This document shows, in pieces, positions 9,514 through 17,902 of a stretch of 64,000 nt of DNA. The stretch is from Pseudomonadales bacterium (lineage in GTDB: Bacteria; Pseudomonadota; Gammaproteobacteria; Pseudomonadales; Azotimanducaceae). Where the stretch lies: the NCBI GenBank assembly GCA_028281005.1, contig JANQKS010000068.1, positions 42,899 through 106,898 on the forward strand, read 5' to 3'. The translations under genes and the position numbers were made by a program. Below the pieces are notes generated by a model. That model was not told where the DNA came from, did not search any database, and was given only the letters and a program-made list of their open reading frames with translations. The first letter of the stretch is position 1. Each line of letters begins with the position of its first letter.

Positions 9514-9981
9514 TTAACTGCGCTCCAGTTTAAACACCGCAATTTGCCCGGCGGCCTCTTGCGGGGAAGGGAACTCCGCCACAATCTCGGGATAGTCGGG
9601 GCGATATTTGTCAATGTATGCCGTCAAAACCAGCTCCCAACCGACTGTGACCGGCACAGCATTAAGGCTGTATGTGTTGTCTTCCAGGCGCATCTCCACC
9701 GGGCTGCCTGCGCCAATCCGCTCCACCCAGCCGCTGCCACTGGCCCCCGCGACGTAAAGATCTCCCTCATATTCAATGACCCAGATGATGACAGATCGGG
9801 GTAATGTGCCTGGAACGCGCAGGGTAATTTCGTCCGTGCCTGAGGTATCGGGCCATTGTGCGGGCACCGGTGTCGGTGTGCCGCCGATGAAAAAGCCGGG
9901 TAGCGGGCCAATGGGGGCCACCAAGGCCACTACCACCAACACCACCACAACGATGGCTGCTGCAACTTTGAGGTATTTCAT
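9514..9981 (-). CDS. Membrane-anchored hypothetical protein
   Basis: A 155-residue protein with one N-terminal hydrophobic helix (AAAIVVVVLVVVALVAP, about residues 7-23). It acts as a signal anchor and is followed by a soluble beta-rich domain. The segment DLYVAGASGSGWVERI resembles the split-barrel nitroreductase/DUF385-like fold; this is a pattern impression only. It lies 15 bp downstream of the esterase gene on the same strand, so the two are probably co-transcribed. Confidence 0.65.
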   Translation of the reverse strand: MKYLKVAAAIVVVVLVVVALVAPIGPLPGFFIGGTPTPVPAQWPDTSGTDEITLRVPGTLPRSVIIWVIEYEGDLYVAGASGSGWVERIGAGSPVEMRLEDNTYSLNAVPVTVGWELVLTAYIDKYRPDYPEIVAEFPSPQEAAGQIAVFKLERS

Positions 9982-9996
9982 GGTTGTGATCCTTGT

Positions 9997-11061
9997 CTAT
10001 AAACCTTGCGCAAAGCCGGCAATGGAACCGATCAATTCCGCATAAACTTCGGGCGTGATATCGGGAAAACCTTGGTCGCCGGCATGCGGTGTACCGAGGG
10101 ATATCTTGCCGATGGCAGGCACTTTGGCGGCGAGAAGTTTGCGGTAAAACTCTAAACCTTCGTCTCGCAGCGGGTCTAATTCGTTGACGGAAATGACATG
10201 GGGCGGCAACCCTTCGAGGTTGATGTGGCTGGCGTGTAACGGCCAAGCCAGCGGATTGGTGGCGTGTTCTCCGCTCGGGTCATAGACCTTCACCATACCC
10301 GCCATCTGGTTGCAGTCCAGCATGTAGCCTTCGTTTTCGGCGAGGGAAACCAGCTCGGCTGGTGGCTCTGCGTACTGACCGGAGATATAGGGGCACATGG
10401 CGTAGACACCGTCGATCTGCTCGAGCCAGCCTTCCTGTTTCGCCTTTAAGGTCGTGGCGATACACAAATTACCGCCGCCGGATTCGCCGGAGATCACTAT
10501 TTTGTCGACGCCGAGCTTGGCTTTGTTGGCATGCACCCATTGCACGCCGCTGGCGCAATCGTTTAATCCTGCAGGAAACGGATGCGCGCCGAGGGCGCCT
10601 CCACCGTTGCGAAATTCGACACCGACCACCACTACGCCGCGCGCCGCAATGTCGTTACGCAAACGTTCAAAGTTCGGGTCGGCCGCACTCATGATCACCA
10701 TGCCGCCGCCGTGGGTGTGCACGACGCAGGGTAAAGGTCCCTCTATATCAGTGGGCCGGTGGATGTATAGGGTGATGTCGTTGTCATCCACACCCTTAAC
10801 CACTTCGGTCGTGGCTTCTACGTTGGGCCAGCGTGGCATGGCAGCGCGCATCGCATCGTGCCCAGCGGCCGCAGCCTGCTCAAACAGGTTGCAGTAAGCC
10901 AGTGCTTCCTCATAGCTTGCGTTGGCCGGTAGGGGGTCTAGGCCCGGCGCAAAGCCGCCAAGCATCTGCACCACTTCAACAATGCGCGGATCAGCCCGGC
11001 GGTCGGTTTCCAAGGTGGCGTTGGTATTGCCGAGGCGTCCCGGCAGCGTGGTTTGATTCAT
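9997..11061 (-). CDS. Alpha/beta hydrolase, hormone-sensitive-lipase type
   Basis: A 354-residue esterase from the ATG at 11061, which has GGGAGAG just upstream; the 29 extra codons upstream look non-coding. The oxyanion motif HGGG (in HTHGGGMVI) and nucleophile motif GESGGG (in VISGESGGGN) identify the HSL/AB-hydrolase-3 family. The usual GDSAGG is altered to GESGGG but keeps the serine. The acid is expected in NELDPLRDE and the histidine in TPHAGDQG. It hydrolyses short-chain carboxylic esters in the cytoplasm. No signal peptide is seen. Confidence 0.87.
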   Translation of the reverse strand: MNQTTLPGRLGNTNATLETDRRADPRIVEVVQMLGGFAPGLDPLPANASYEEALAYCNLFEQAAAAGHDAMRAAMPRWPNVEATTEVVKGVDDNDITLYIHRPTDIEGPLPCVVHTHGGGMVIMSAADPNFERLRNDIAARGVVVVGVEFRNGGGALGAHPFPAGLNDCASGVQWVHANKAKLGVDKIVISGESGGGNLCIATTLKAKQEGWLEQIDGVYAMCPYISGQYAEPPAELVSLAENEGYMLDCNQMAGMVKVYDPSGEHATNPLAWPLHASHINLEGLPPHVISVNELDPLRDEGLEFYRKLLAAKVPAIGKISLGTPHAGDQGFPDITPEVYAELIGSIAGFAQGL

Positions 11062-11303
11062 GGCGTGTCTCTCCCTTTTGTACACGTTAACGAATAAGTT
11101 GGGTCTATGTTGGCCCAGGCCCAGGTAAGCAGCAACCCGCATCTGCAATTGGGGTTTTAGCAGGATTGCAGTGGGTTACAGTTCAGTTCTGTGCCATTTG
11201 TTGATGATTCAATTTACATCGTTCGCCTTCTGCCACCGTATAGAACGGGAAGAAGTAGGATCCTTGGCGGTGGCTCTCCTTTTGGCCCGCACCGAGGGAA
11301 CCG

Positions 11304-11741
11304 CTAAACCGGTTGGCCATTTGTCGAGTGCCGGTGTTTGCCAGTTTGTTGTCGCGGAATGCCGGTATGATCATAGGTGGCCTTGCTGAAAAACCCGCGC
11401 TTCGAGATCGAGGCGCAATGAACCTCGGCATTGGCGAAATTACCTTCTGCTTGGATATTGCCGATGCTCACTTCCAGACGATGTATGGGCGCTTTCTCCG
11501 CGCTGGTTGGTGTCATGGCAACGATGCCGGTGGTTGTATTGAGATGACGGCTAACCTCCGCTGCCAAGACTTGTTGCAGGGCATTGGACTGCACAAAGCT
11601 GTCTATGGAAGCTGCCACGGCGGAGGTGAGTAGAGGATCCCCTGCAGCCAACTCGCGCTGCATTTGGTCGGCGCGCTGTTGGGCCTTAACGTTTTGCCCT
11701 ATTGCCGTGGCTGCTTCGATGATGCCCGACGCCCGTACCAA
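11304..11741 (-). pseudogene. Unrecognised open frame, possibly a decayed gene
   Basis: The 783-bp stretch 11062-11844 holds no confident gene. The best candidate is this 145-codon frame opening with TTG. Its first 90 residues are plausible helical protein (IIEAATAIGQNVKAQQRADQ, then SAVAASIDSFVQSNALQQVL), but the end looks random. A better-placed ATG near 11760 with AGGGA upstream is out of frame with it. A second minus-strand frame at 11183-11431 overlaps its end. This pattern suggests one or more frameshifts in an old gene. I do not recognise the family, and a small intact gene cannot be excluded. Confidence 0.3.
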
Positions 11742-11844
11742 AGCGATATTTATGCTTCATGAAGGTCCCTGCCAAGAGAGGCAGCCCCAATCTATGCCCT
11801 CTTGTGTTGGGAGGCAATCACGGGCAGGTGACGCGCCAAAAGCC

Positions 11845-12363
11845 TCATACGTTTAGGATCTCTTCCAACGCATATAGCGTTTTTTGTGGAATTTGGCTGA
11901 TTGGATAAAACTTGCCCACGGTGTCCAGGGCTGCCTGGGCGTTGGAGATGTTCAAGTAGCGGAGTAGAAATCTGACATCAGCTTCGTCATGAAACTCCTC
12001 CCCTAAACGCATTGCCAAGCACTTCATGGCCAATAGATACTCAGGGCTTGCTACAAAGACCCTCAGGTGCGAAAGGTCCAAGTATGGCTGGTAGTCTCCT
12101 TGCGCGCTTAAAAAGTCTTTGACCGCATCGTTTAACCAGTCTGTTGAGTAGTTTTCGCGCGCGGCGATACGTATGGCAGCTTCCCGGATTTCCTTTGCCG
12201 GGGCGAAATACGCATCGAGGTCTTTGGTTGAGGCGCGAGCGTTAAAAATCAGGCACATAACAGCACCTCCCACGAGATATAGCTCCCCGTTCGTATTTGT
12301 GTGTCTCAACTCCTCATTGAGCAAGTGGAACAACCGCTCTATATCCGTGCGGTCGAGAGCCAT
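11845..12363 (-). CDS. Nucleotidyltransferase (DUF6036-like), possible TA partner
   Basis: A 172-residue protein with a minimal nucleotidyltransferase core. GG is in LYLVGGAVMCLIF, followed by the paired acidic residues in TKDLDAYF (D45 and D47), matching the hGGx(n)DhD motif of MNT/AbiEii-type enzymes. A helical C-terminal half with AMKCLAMRLGEEFHDEADV is typical of the DUF6036 group. Such enzymes transfer nucleotides to protein or RNA targets and often act in toxin-antitoxin modules. It starts one base after the stop of the upstream RHH-like gene, so the two are translationally coupled. The toxin role is inferred. Confidence 0.75.
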   Translation of the reverse strand: MALDRTDIERLFHLLNEELRHTNTNGELYLVGGAVMCLIFNARASTKDLDAYFAPAKEIREAAIRIAARENYSTDWLNDAVKDFLSAQGDYQPYLDLSHLRVFVASPEYLLAMKCLAMRLGEEFHDEADVRFLLRYLNISNAQAALDTVGKFYPISQIPQKTLYALEEILNV

Positions 12364-12364
12364 G

Positions 12365-12856
12365 CTAAACCCTAGCCCCTAGAGTGCTGTCCACGAAGAG
12401 ATTACGTTTGCGAAACGGCGGTGGCGACGCAGTCAGCAAGTACATGCGCAGACTTGTTAGATTTGATGCGAACCATGGTTCCGTGCATGGTTTAACGCGG
12501 GCCACCCATGGGGGTGGCACTATGTTTCGGTTGGTACAGGCGGTTTCGATCATCGCTGCCACGTAATTGGCTTCGAATGGCGCCAGACCCCCGACGTCTA
12601 TCTCTTGGAGCGCTTGGGTAAGCTGCTTTGAATCCTGGTCGACCAGAAAATCGTGCAACTCGGCGAGTATCAGCGAGCGTTGTCCGGGGCGGTGTTTCAG
12701 ATTGTCGATTAGCGCTTGTAGTTGCGCGACACAAGGCGGCAAAAGGCGTTGCAGTACCCACTGAGATACATCTTGGCCTGCTTGTTCGGCGAGATTACGC
12801 ATCTTTTCCTTCTGGGCGTGGCTGACGCGAATTTGCAGTTGAGAAGACTTGACCAT
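12365..12856 (-). CDS. RHH-like DNA-binding protein, possible antitoxin
   Basis: A 163-residue protein. The first 40 residues (LQIRVSHAQKEKMRNLAEQA, then DVSQWVLQRLLP) fit a ribbon-helix-helix domain: one strand and two helices. The C-terminal half (APFEANYVAAMIETACTN, then a segment ending FRKRNLFVDSTLGARV) is conserved-looking and could contact the nucleotidyltransferase encoded downstream. Its start lies 30 bp from an 8-bp perfect inverted repeat, consistent with autoregulation. By arrangement this is the antitoxin-like, DNA-binding member of the pair; function is inferred. Confidence 0.7.
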   Translation of the reverse strand: MVKSSQLQIRVSHAQKEKMRNLAEQAGQDVSQWVLQRLLPPCVAQLQALIDNLKHRPGQRSLILAELHDFLVDQDSKQLTQALQEIDVGGLAPFEANYVAAMIETACTNRNIVPPPWVARVKPCTEPWFASNLTSLRMYLLTASPPPFRKRNLFVDSTLGARV

Positions 12857-12885
12857 GCATGGAATTTACTCGCATATCATGAAGC

Positions 12886-12904
12886 GTCAATACACTGTAT
12901 TGAC
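12886..12904. promoter_or_regulatory. Palindromic operator upstream of the RHH/NTase pair
   Basis: A perfect inverted repeat, GTCAATAC-ACT-GTATTGAC, lies 30 bp upstream of the start at 12856. On the minus strand the right arm ends in TTGAC(G), which could serve as a -35 element. Its symmetry and position fit the operator of an autoregulated RHH-controlled operon. Confidence 0.6.
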
Positions 12905-13036
12905 ACGTTGTGTATCGAAGCACAATCAAGGGGAGCAATCATTTGGATTTGCCATGTTCTTCTCAGATGGTTGTTACGATGCTGCTGAAGTTCCACTTGA
13001 TGTCCCTCTACGTAGCGGCATACTTGTCCAATCGAT

Positions 13037-13077
13037 TTGATTCAAATCAAGGCCGCAACGGGCCGGAAAAGTATAAA
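13037..13077 (+). promoter_or_regulatory. FNR-type box and -10 element (class II promoter)
   Basis: TTGAT-TCAA-ATCAA at 13037-13050 is a perfect match to the FNR/ANR consensus TTGATNNNNATCAA. A good -10, TATAAA, is at 13072-13077. A start of transcription near 13085 puts the box centre at -41.5, the standard class II activator position. The flavin monooxygenase gene begins at 13117 with a strong GGGAGGAGG ribosome site. Other Crp/FNR-family proteins bind similar sites, so the regulator is not certain. Confidence 0.7.
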
Positions 13078-13116
13078 TAAGGGCTAAGTTAAGCCCATTT
13101 CGGGAGGAGGAAGTGA

Positions 13117-14658
13117 ATGGCAAATGCAGCTGAGCAATTAGGCAGTGAAACAACCCACGTCGATGTGGTGATTGTCGGAGCGGGTATCTCCGGTGTGGGT
13201 TCGGCCTACCACCTACAGCAACAGTGTCCGGACAAGAGCTACGTCATCCTTGAGATGAAAGACACGTTCGGCGGCACCTGGGAGACACACAAGTATCCGG
13301 GGGTACGCTCAGATTCTGATCTATATACATTCGGCTATCGCTTCAAACCTTGGGTTGGCGCACCGATTGCGTCGGCGGAAGAAATTCTCAAGTACATGGG
13401 TGAGGTCATCGAAGAAAACCAGATCGATGAGCACATCCGCTACGGCCATCGCATCACTGCCTGCAGTTGGTCAAGCACAGACAACTTATGGACAGTAACC
13501 GCCACCCGCCTGGCGGACAATACCGAGTTGACCTTTACCTGCAACTTCTTGTGGATGTGTCAGGGTTACTACGATCACGAAGACCCGTATACGCCGGATT
13601 GGCCGGGTATGGATCAGTACAAAGGTTTGTTTGTGCATGCCCAGCTGTGGGATCCGAAGATCGACTACGCGGGTAAAAAGGTGCTGGTGATCGGCTCCGG
13701 CGCCACAGCAGCCACAGTCATCCCCGCCATGACGGATACCGCTGAACACGTCACCATGCTGCAGCGTTCGCCCACCTATTTCATGTGCAGCGAAAACCGC
13801 AATGAGCTTGCCGACCGCTTACGCGAGATCGGCATTGACGAACCCACGGTGCATCGGGTGGTGCGCGCGCAAATCACCCACGACCAGGACCTCATGACCA
13901 AACGCTGTCAAAGCGAGCCGGATGCGGTGTTTGAAGAGCTCAAAGAAATGGTGCGGCATTACGTGGGTCAAGATTTTGAGTTTGAGCCGCATTTCACGCC
14001 GAAATACCGGGTGTGGCAGCAGCGCCTGGCCTTTTGCCCCGAGGGTGACATTTTCAAGGCGGCGGTAGACGGAAAACTGAGCGTGGTGACCGATACGCTG
14101 GAAACTTTCACTGAGAACGGTGTGCGCACCGCTTCAGGTGAGGAGATCGAGGCGGACATCATCATCGCCGCCACGGGTTTTAAGCTCTCTGTGATGGGTG
14201 AAATTCCGTTTCAGGTGGATGGTCAGGCGGTGGACTGGCACGACACGGTCAACTATCGCGGCATGATGTTCACCGGTGTGCCAAATCTGGTATGGGTGTT
14301 TGGTTACTTTCGCGCCAGTTGGACCTTACGCGTCGACATGCTGGGTGATTTTGTCTGCAACCTGCTCAATCATATGGATGCAATTGGCGCCAGACGTGTG
14401 GATGTGGCGCTGCGTGATGAAGACACGGATATGCCCATACTGCCGTGGATTGAAGAGGACAACTTCAATCCCAACTATCTCATGCGCGACATCGATCGCT
14501 TACCCCAGCGCGGCGACAAACCCGAGTGGCGCCACAATCAGGATTACTGGAGCGAGCGGGATGAAATTCCGGCCACGGATCTAGACGCGCCGGAGTTTTT
14601 GTACGACGGGCAGCGTCGTAGCGGCGGTGGTGTAGAACAGCAGGCGGCGAACGCTTAG
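13117..14658 (+). CDS. Flavin-containing (Baeyer-Villiger-type) monooxygenase
   Basis: A 513-residue class B flavoprotein monooxygenase. The FAD motif GAGISG is at about residues 22-27, followed by the FGGTWETHKYPGVRSD segment. HAQLWD matches the H-x-x-x-W part of the BVMO fingerprint. The NADPH motif GSGATA follows, and ATGF lies late in the sequence. It inserts one oxygen atom from O2 into ketones or heteroatoms using NADPH. The start is fixed by GGGAGGAGG at 13101-13109. It is transcribed alone from a promoter with an FNR-type box, odd for an oxygen-consuming enzyme. The substrate is unknown. Confidence 0.88.
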   Translation: MANAAEQLGSETTHVDVVIVGAGISGVGSAYHLQQQCPDKSYVILEMKDTFGGTWETHKYPGVRSDSDLYTFGYRFKPWVGAPIASAEEILKYMGEVIEENQIDEHIRYGHRITACSWSSTDNLWTVTATRLADNTELTFTCNFLWMCQGYYDHEDPYTPDWPGMDQYKGLFVHAQLWDPKIDYAGKKVLVIGSGATAATVIPAMTDTAEHVTMLQRSPTYFMCSENRNELADRLREIGIDEPTVHRVVRAQITHDQDLMTKRCQSEPDAVFEELKEMVRHYVGQDFEFEPHFTPKYRVWQQRLAFCPEGDIFKAAVDGKLSVVTDTLETFTENGVRTASGEEIEADIIIAATGFKLSVMGEIPFQVDGQAVDWHDTVNYRGMMFTGVPNLVWVFGYFRASWTLRVDMLGDFVCNLLNHMDAIGARRVDVALRDEDTDMPILPWIEEDNFNPNYLMRDIDRLPQRGDKPEWRHNQDYWSERDEIPATDLDAPEFLYDGQRRSGGGVEQQAANA

Positions 14659-14667
14659 TCTGCGGGT

Positions 14668-15657
14668 TTAATCTGCGGCATGGCTTGCGGCAAACGCCGC
14701 CTTTACAAATTGAGCGCGGTCTGCGGCGGGCATCTCCAATTCCTCCGCGGACCGCTGTTCCGCCCATTGCAAGCGTGTGGCCAGGCCTTCGCCGTTGGCA
14801 ATTTGAATGGCCAAACCCGGGCGGGCGTTCAGCTCGAGGATGACCGGTCCTTTGTGCTTATCGAGCACAATGTCACAGCCTAAGTAACCTAAGCCGGTCA
14901 TCTCAAAACATCCGGCGGCGAGCTCCAAAATGGTGTCCCAGTAGGGGATGGTAAGTTCGGCAAACGCTTTCCCGGTATCGGGGTGGACAGTCACCGGCCG
15001 GTTGTGTTGCACCGCGACCAGGCTACGGCCTGTGACGATGTCGATGCCGACGCCTATTGCGCCCTGGTGTAAATTGGCGCGACCGTCTGACGAGTGGGTG
15101 GAGCAGCGCAGCATGGCCATGACCGGAAAGCCGCGAAACACAATCACGCGGATGTCCGGCACACCTTCATAGGTATATTCGTTAAATACCTCGTCGTAGT
15201 TGATCAACGCTTCGATCATGACGTTGTCGGGTTTACCGCCGAGACTATACAGACCACTTAAGATGTTGTTGATGTGGCGCCGCAATTCGTTCAGTTGCAG
15301 CTTGCGGCCGTTTGATTTGATGAAGTATTCGAAATCACGGTCGGTGATAACCATGATGCCTTTGCCGCCGCTGCCGCGTGTGGGTTTGATCACAAACTGC
15401 TGCCATTGCTCCAATTCGCTGGCAAAGTTTTTCATTTGCCACTGCCCTTCGATAACCCCCAACAGTTCAGGTACGGCGATGCCCGCGGCCTGAGCCGCTT
15501 GTTTGGTCTGTAGCTTGTCATCTACCAAGGGGTATAAGTGGCGTTGGTTGTAGCGTGACACATAATTGATGTTGCGGCTGTTCATGCCGAGCACCCCCAT
15601 GCGTTGCAGTAACCAGGGGCTCATCACTTTTTTGTTCAACAGAGACGCGTCGGCCAT
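14668..15657 (-). CDS. Alpha-L-glutamate ligase-like ATP-grasp protein
   Basis: A 329-residue RimK-related ATP-grasp enzyme from the ATG at 15657; the open frame continues upstream inside the next gene. The ATP-binding strand VIKPTRGSGGKGIMVI and the metal-binding C-terminal VILELNARPG are clear. Family members join an amino acid to a carboxylate with ATP. It starts 2 bp before the end of the UUP1-like gene, and the gene order zinc-protease-like, UUP1-like, ATP-grasp is a recurring triad in Gammaproteobacteria. The target molecule is not established. Confidence 0.88.
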   Translation of the reverse strand: MADASLLNKKVMSPWLLQRMGVLGMNSRNINYVSRYNQRHLYPLVDDKLQTKQAAQAAGIAVPELLGVIEGQWQMKNFASELEQWQQFVIKPTRGSGGKGIMVITDRDFEYFIKSNGRKLQLNELRRHINNILSGLYSLGGKPDNVMIEALINYDEVFNEYTYEGVPDIRVIVFRGFPVMAMLRCSTHSSDGRANLHQGAIGVGIDIVTGRSLVAVQHNRPVTVHPDTGKAFAELTIPYWDTILELAAGCFEMTGLGYLGCDIVLDKHKGPVILELNARPGLAIQIANGEGLATRLQWAEQRSAEELEMPAADRAQFVKAAFAASHAAD

Positions 15658-15659
15658 GG

Positions 15660-17195
15660 CTAGGAACGTTGCATGTGCCGGAAGCGAATCATTTCCGAGA
15701 AGCGGTAGCCGGTGTATTGCCCGAGAATGATGATAAAACCGAGCAGCGCCAGCAGCAGCTCCGGGAAATTGAACATCCAATGTTCGACATAGTGGTTGGT
15801 CATCACGAAGAAACACAAAATCGCCACCACCAAGCTGCCGGTGGTCTGGATGAACACCTCCATGGGGCCGTCGTCCTCCCAGAGGATGGACATATGCTCT
15901 ATGGTCCAGGCGATGATGATCATCGGGAAAAAGGTCACGGTGAGCGCTTGTTCGATGCCCAGTCGGTAGCTGACGATACTGATCACCGCCATCAGACTCA
16001 CCACCAGCACCACCACCGCCGCTATCCGCGCCACCAACAACATATCTAAGCGGCTAAGCAGTGAGCGTACCCAGATGCCCACTACAAGGATCAGCAGAAA
16101 AATCGCCACGCCATTGAGTAGGTCGGTTTGAACAAACGCGATGGCCAGCAACACCGGCATAAACGTTCCAGCGGTGCGGACGCCGACAATCACTCGCATG
16201 AGAATGACAATCAATGCGCCCACCGGCACCAACAGAATAAATTTGAAAATACTCTGCTGCTCAATGGGCAGGCTGTAGATGGAAAAGTCGATGAGCGCGG
16301 CGGTTTCATCGCCCATTTGCCGTAGCGATACGTCGCGTTGCGGCACGTTGTTGGCCAGGATCGAAAAGCTGACCCGGGAACGCCGGCCGCCTTCTACGTC
16401 GAGCAAAGACTTGTCGCCACGTTGCCAAATCAGGAAGTCGTCGGGCAGGCCCATGCTGCCGGACGTTGGGCTAAACACCTGCCAGGCCTCGCCGTCGTGA
16501 ATTTCAATTAACGCGGCCGGACTGATGCGGCTGCGATCGTCCTCCAGGTAAATGCCTCGCAAGATGTGTGCGGGTATGTCCGCTGTGGCCAGCAGGTCGA
16601 GGAGGATAGACACACGGCTTTGCTCTTCCAAACTGGTGCGGATGAGACGGGCGTTGTCATTATCCAGATCGTTAAAGGCGCGGATGATCTGGGTAACAAA
16701 TGTGGATTTATCGGCGGAATTGGCCCAACTTTCTTCGATCAATGCTTCTGCTGCAGCGCGAACTGCGGCGCGCCGCGAGCCGACCCATTCGGTGGCGCGG
16801 ACCTCGCGGGTCATGTCTGGCAAGGTGATTTGGGCGAGCCCGGGTAAGCGGTGTACGTCTAACTTATAGTAAAGCGCTTGGGGTCCTTGTGCACGTCGGG
16901 TGGTCCAAATGGCGCGTTCGTGCCCATCTGTTTCTTCCACGGTAAAACCGTAACCGGAGGAACTGAAGATTTCATCAAGGACCTCCATGTTGGATTGCGC
17001 TTTGGGTAACGCCAGTGAGACCATTACTGGTTCGCCTAATGCGCTGAACTCAACCTTGGCCTCTATCGTCCAGATGGTTTGATACGCGCCCGGGGTGACC
17101 GGTAACTGCAGGCTTAGGCTTTTGTAGGTGACCAGGCCAATCCCTAGCAGCAGCAACAAAAAGCCGAGTACGTAACCCTGGGCTCTAGGGGACAA
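15660..17195 (-). CDS. UUP1-family membrane protein (inactive transglutaminase plus 7TM)
   Basis: About 511 residues if translation begins at the TTG at 17195, which overlaps the end of the upstream gene by 11 bp. An ATG at 17234 or 17270 would give a longer, less likely leader. One N-terminal helix (LGFLLLLLGIGLVTYKSLSL) is followed by a periplasmic transglutaminase-like domain. A C-terminal set of about seven membrane helices runs from FILLVPVGALIVILM to the end. The protein is the middle member of the ATP-grasp triad and may present the target of the ligase. The start assignment is an inference from operon overlap. Confidence 0.85.
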   Translation of the reverse strand: MSPRAQGYVLGFLLLLLGIGLVTYKSLSLQLPVTPGAYQTIWTIEAKVEFSALGEPVMVSLALPKAQSNMEVLDEIFSSSGYGFTVEETDGHERAIWTTRRAQGPQALYYKLDVHRLPGLAQITLPDMTREVRATEWVGSRRAAVRAAAEALIEESWANSADKSTFVTQIIRAFNDLDNDNARLIRTSLEEQSRVSILLDLLATADIPAHILRGIYLEDDRSRISPAALIEIHDGEAWQVFSPTSGSMGLPDDFLIWQRGDKSLLDVEGGRRSRVSFSILANNVPQRDVSLRQMGDETAALIDFSIYSLPIEQQSIFKFILLVPVGALIVILMRVIVGVRTAGTFMPVLLAIAFVQTDLLNGVAIFLLILVVGIWVRSLLSRLDMLLVARIAAVVVLVVSLMAVISIVSYRLGIEQALTVTFFPMIIIAWTIEHMSILWEDDGPMEVFIQTTGSLVVAILCFFVMTNHYVEHWMFNFPELLLALLGFIIILGQYTGYRFSEMIRFRHMQRS

Positions 17196-17856
17196 AGCGC
17201 AGCTCGTCGTTAGCGATGTAACGGCGGCTGACATCCACCACCGCACGGTCACGCAGGAAGTTGCGGCCAATTAACACCTTGTACGCTGAGCTACTGCGAT
17301 CAGATAGGTTGACGTCCATGTACTCTTCGATGGCGCCGACCTTCAAGCTCATGCTCACCACCGGACGGCGTTGGGTTTCACCGTTGATTTGGCGGATGTC
17401 GACGTAGTCGTTGACCGGACGTTCAATGTAAACGTCCTTTTCGGAGCTAGGGTCTTGTAACGCAAAACGGACCCAGGTGTCACCGTCGCGCTCAAATTCT
17501 TTCAGCTCACCGGCATGCATCGACGTGAGACTCGTGCCGGTGTCGATACGTGACCGCAGCCGTAGCGCTGCTTCGTCGTCTAACAGCAGCGACACGTTTT
17601 CGATGCGACCGATGATGTATTTCCCGCCGGATTCGGGGGCTGCGGCAGGTGCCGGTGGATTGGGTTGCGGACACGGTTGCGTAATCACCGTGGGCGGACG
17701 TGGCGCCGGGCACACACATTCGGGCACGGGTTCTGGCGGCGGCGCTACAACAACTTCCTCAGGCACTTCCCCAGGCGGCTCCGAGCGTGGTGCTACTTGG
17801 CAGGCTGACAGCACCAGCACCCCGGCGAGCAACACGGGACTACGTAGAAGATTCAC
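17185..17856 (-). CDS. ATP-dependent zinc protease-like lipoprotein
   Basis: A 223-residue protein from the GTG at 17856, with GGAAG 7 bp upstream. An ATG at 17928 would run into the divergent gene. It has a signal peptide with lipobox VLSAC, a Pro/Val-rich linker, then the zinc-protease-like domain. That domain carries RIDTGTSLTSMHAGELKEF, a retropepsin-like DTG segment, and ends with LIGRNFLRDRAVVDVSRRYI. Known homologues accompany RimK-type ligases and are annotated as zinc proteases on limited evidence. It is the first gene of the triad. Confidence 0.82.
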   Translation of the reverse strand: MNLLRSPVLLAGVLVLSACQVAPRSEPPGEVPEEVVVAPPPEPVPECVCPAPRPPTVITQPCPQPNPPAPAAAPESGGKYIIGRIENVSLLLDDEAALRLRSRIDTGTSLTSMHAGELKEFERDGDTWVRFALQDPSSEKDVYIERPVNDYVDIRQINGETQRRPVVSMSLKVGAIEEYMDVNLSDRSSSAYKVLIGRNFLRDRAVVDVSRRYIANDELRFVP

Positions 17857-17902
17857 TAATTGACTTCCTTTCTTATAGTGGAGCGAACACGTATAGAGTA
17901 CG

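Noticed and set aside
11304..11741. Confident coding gene
   Set aside because: TTG start, no recognised family, and a competing frame with a better ATG; kept only as a low-confidence remnant.
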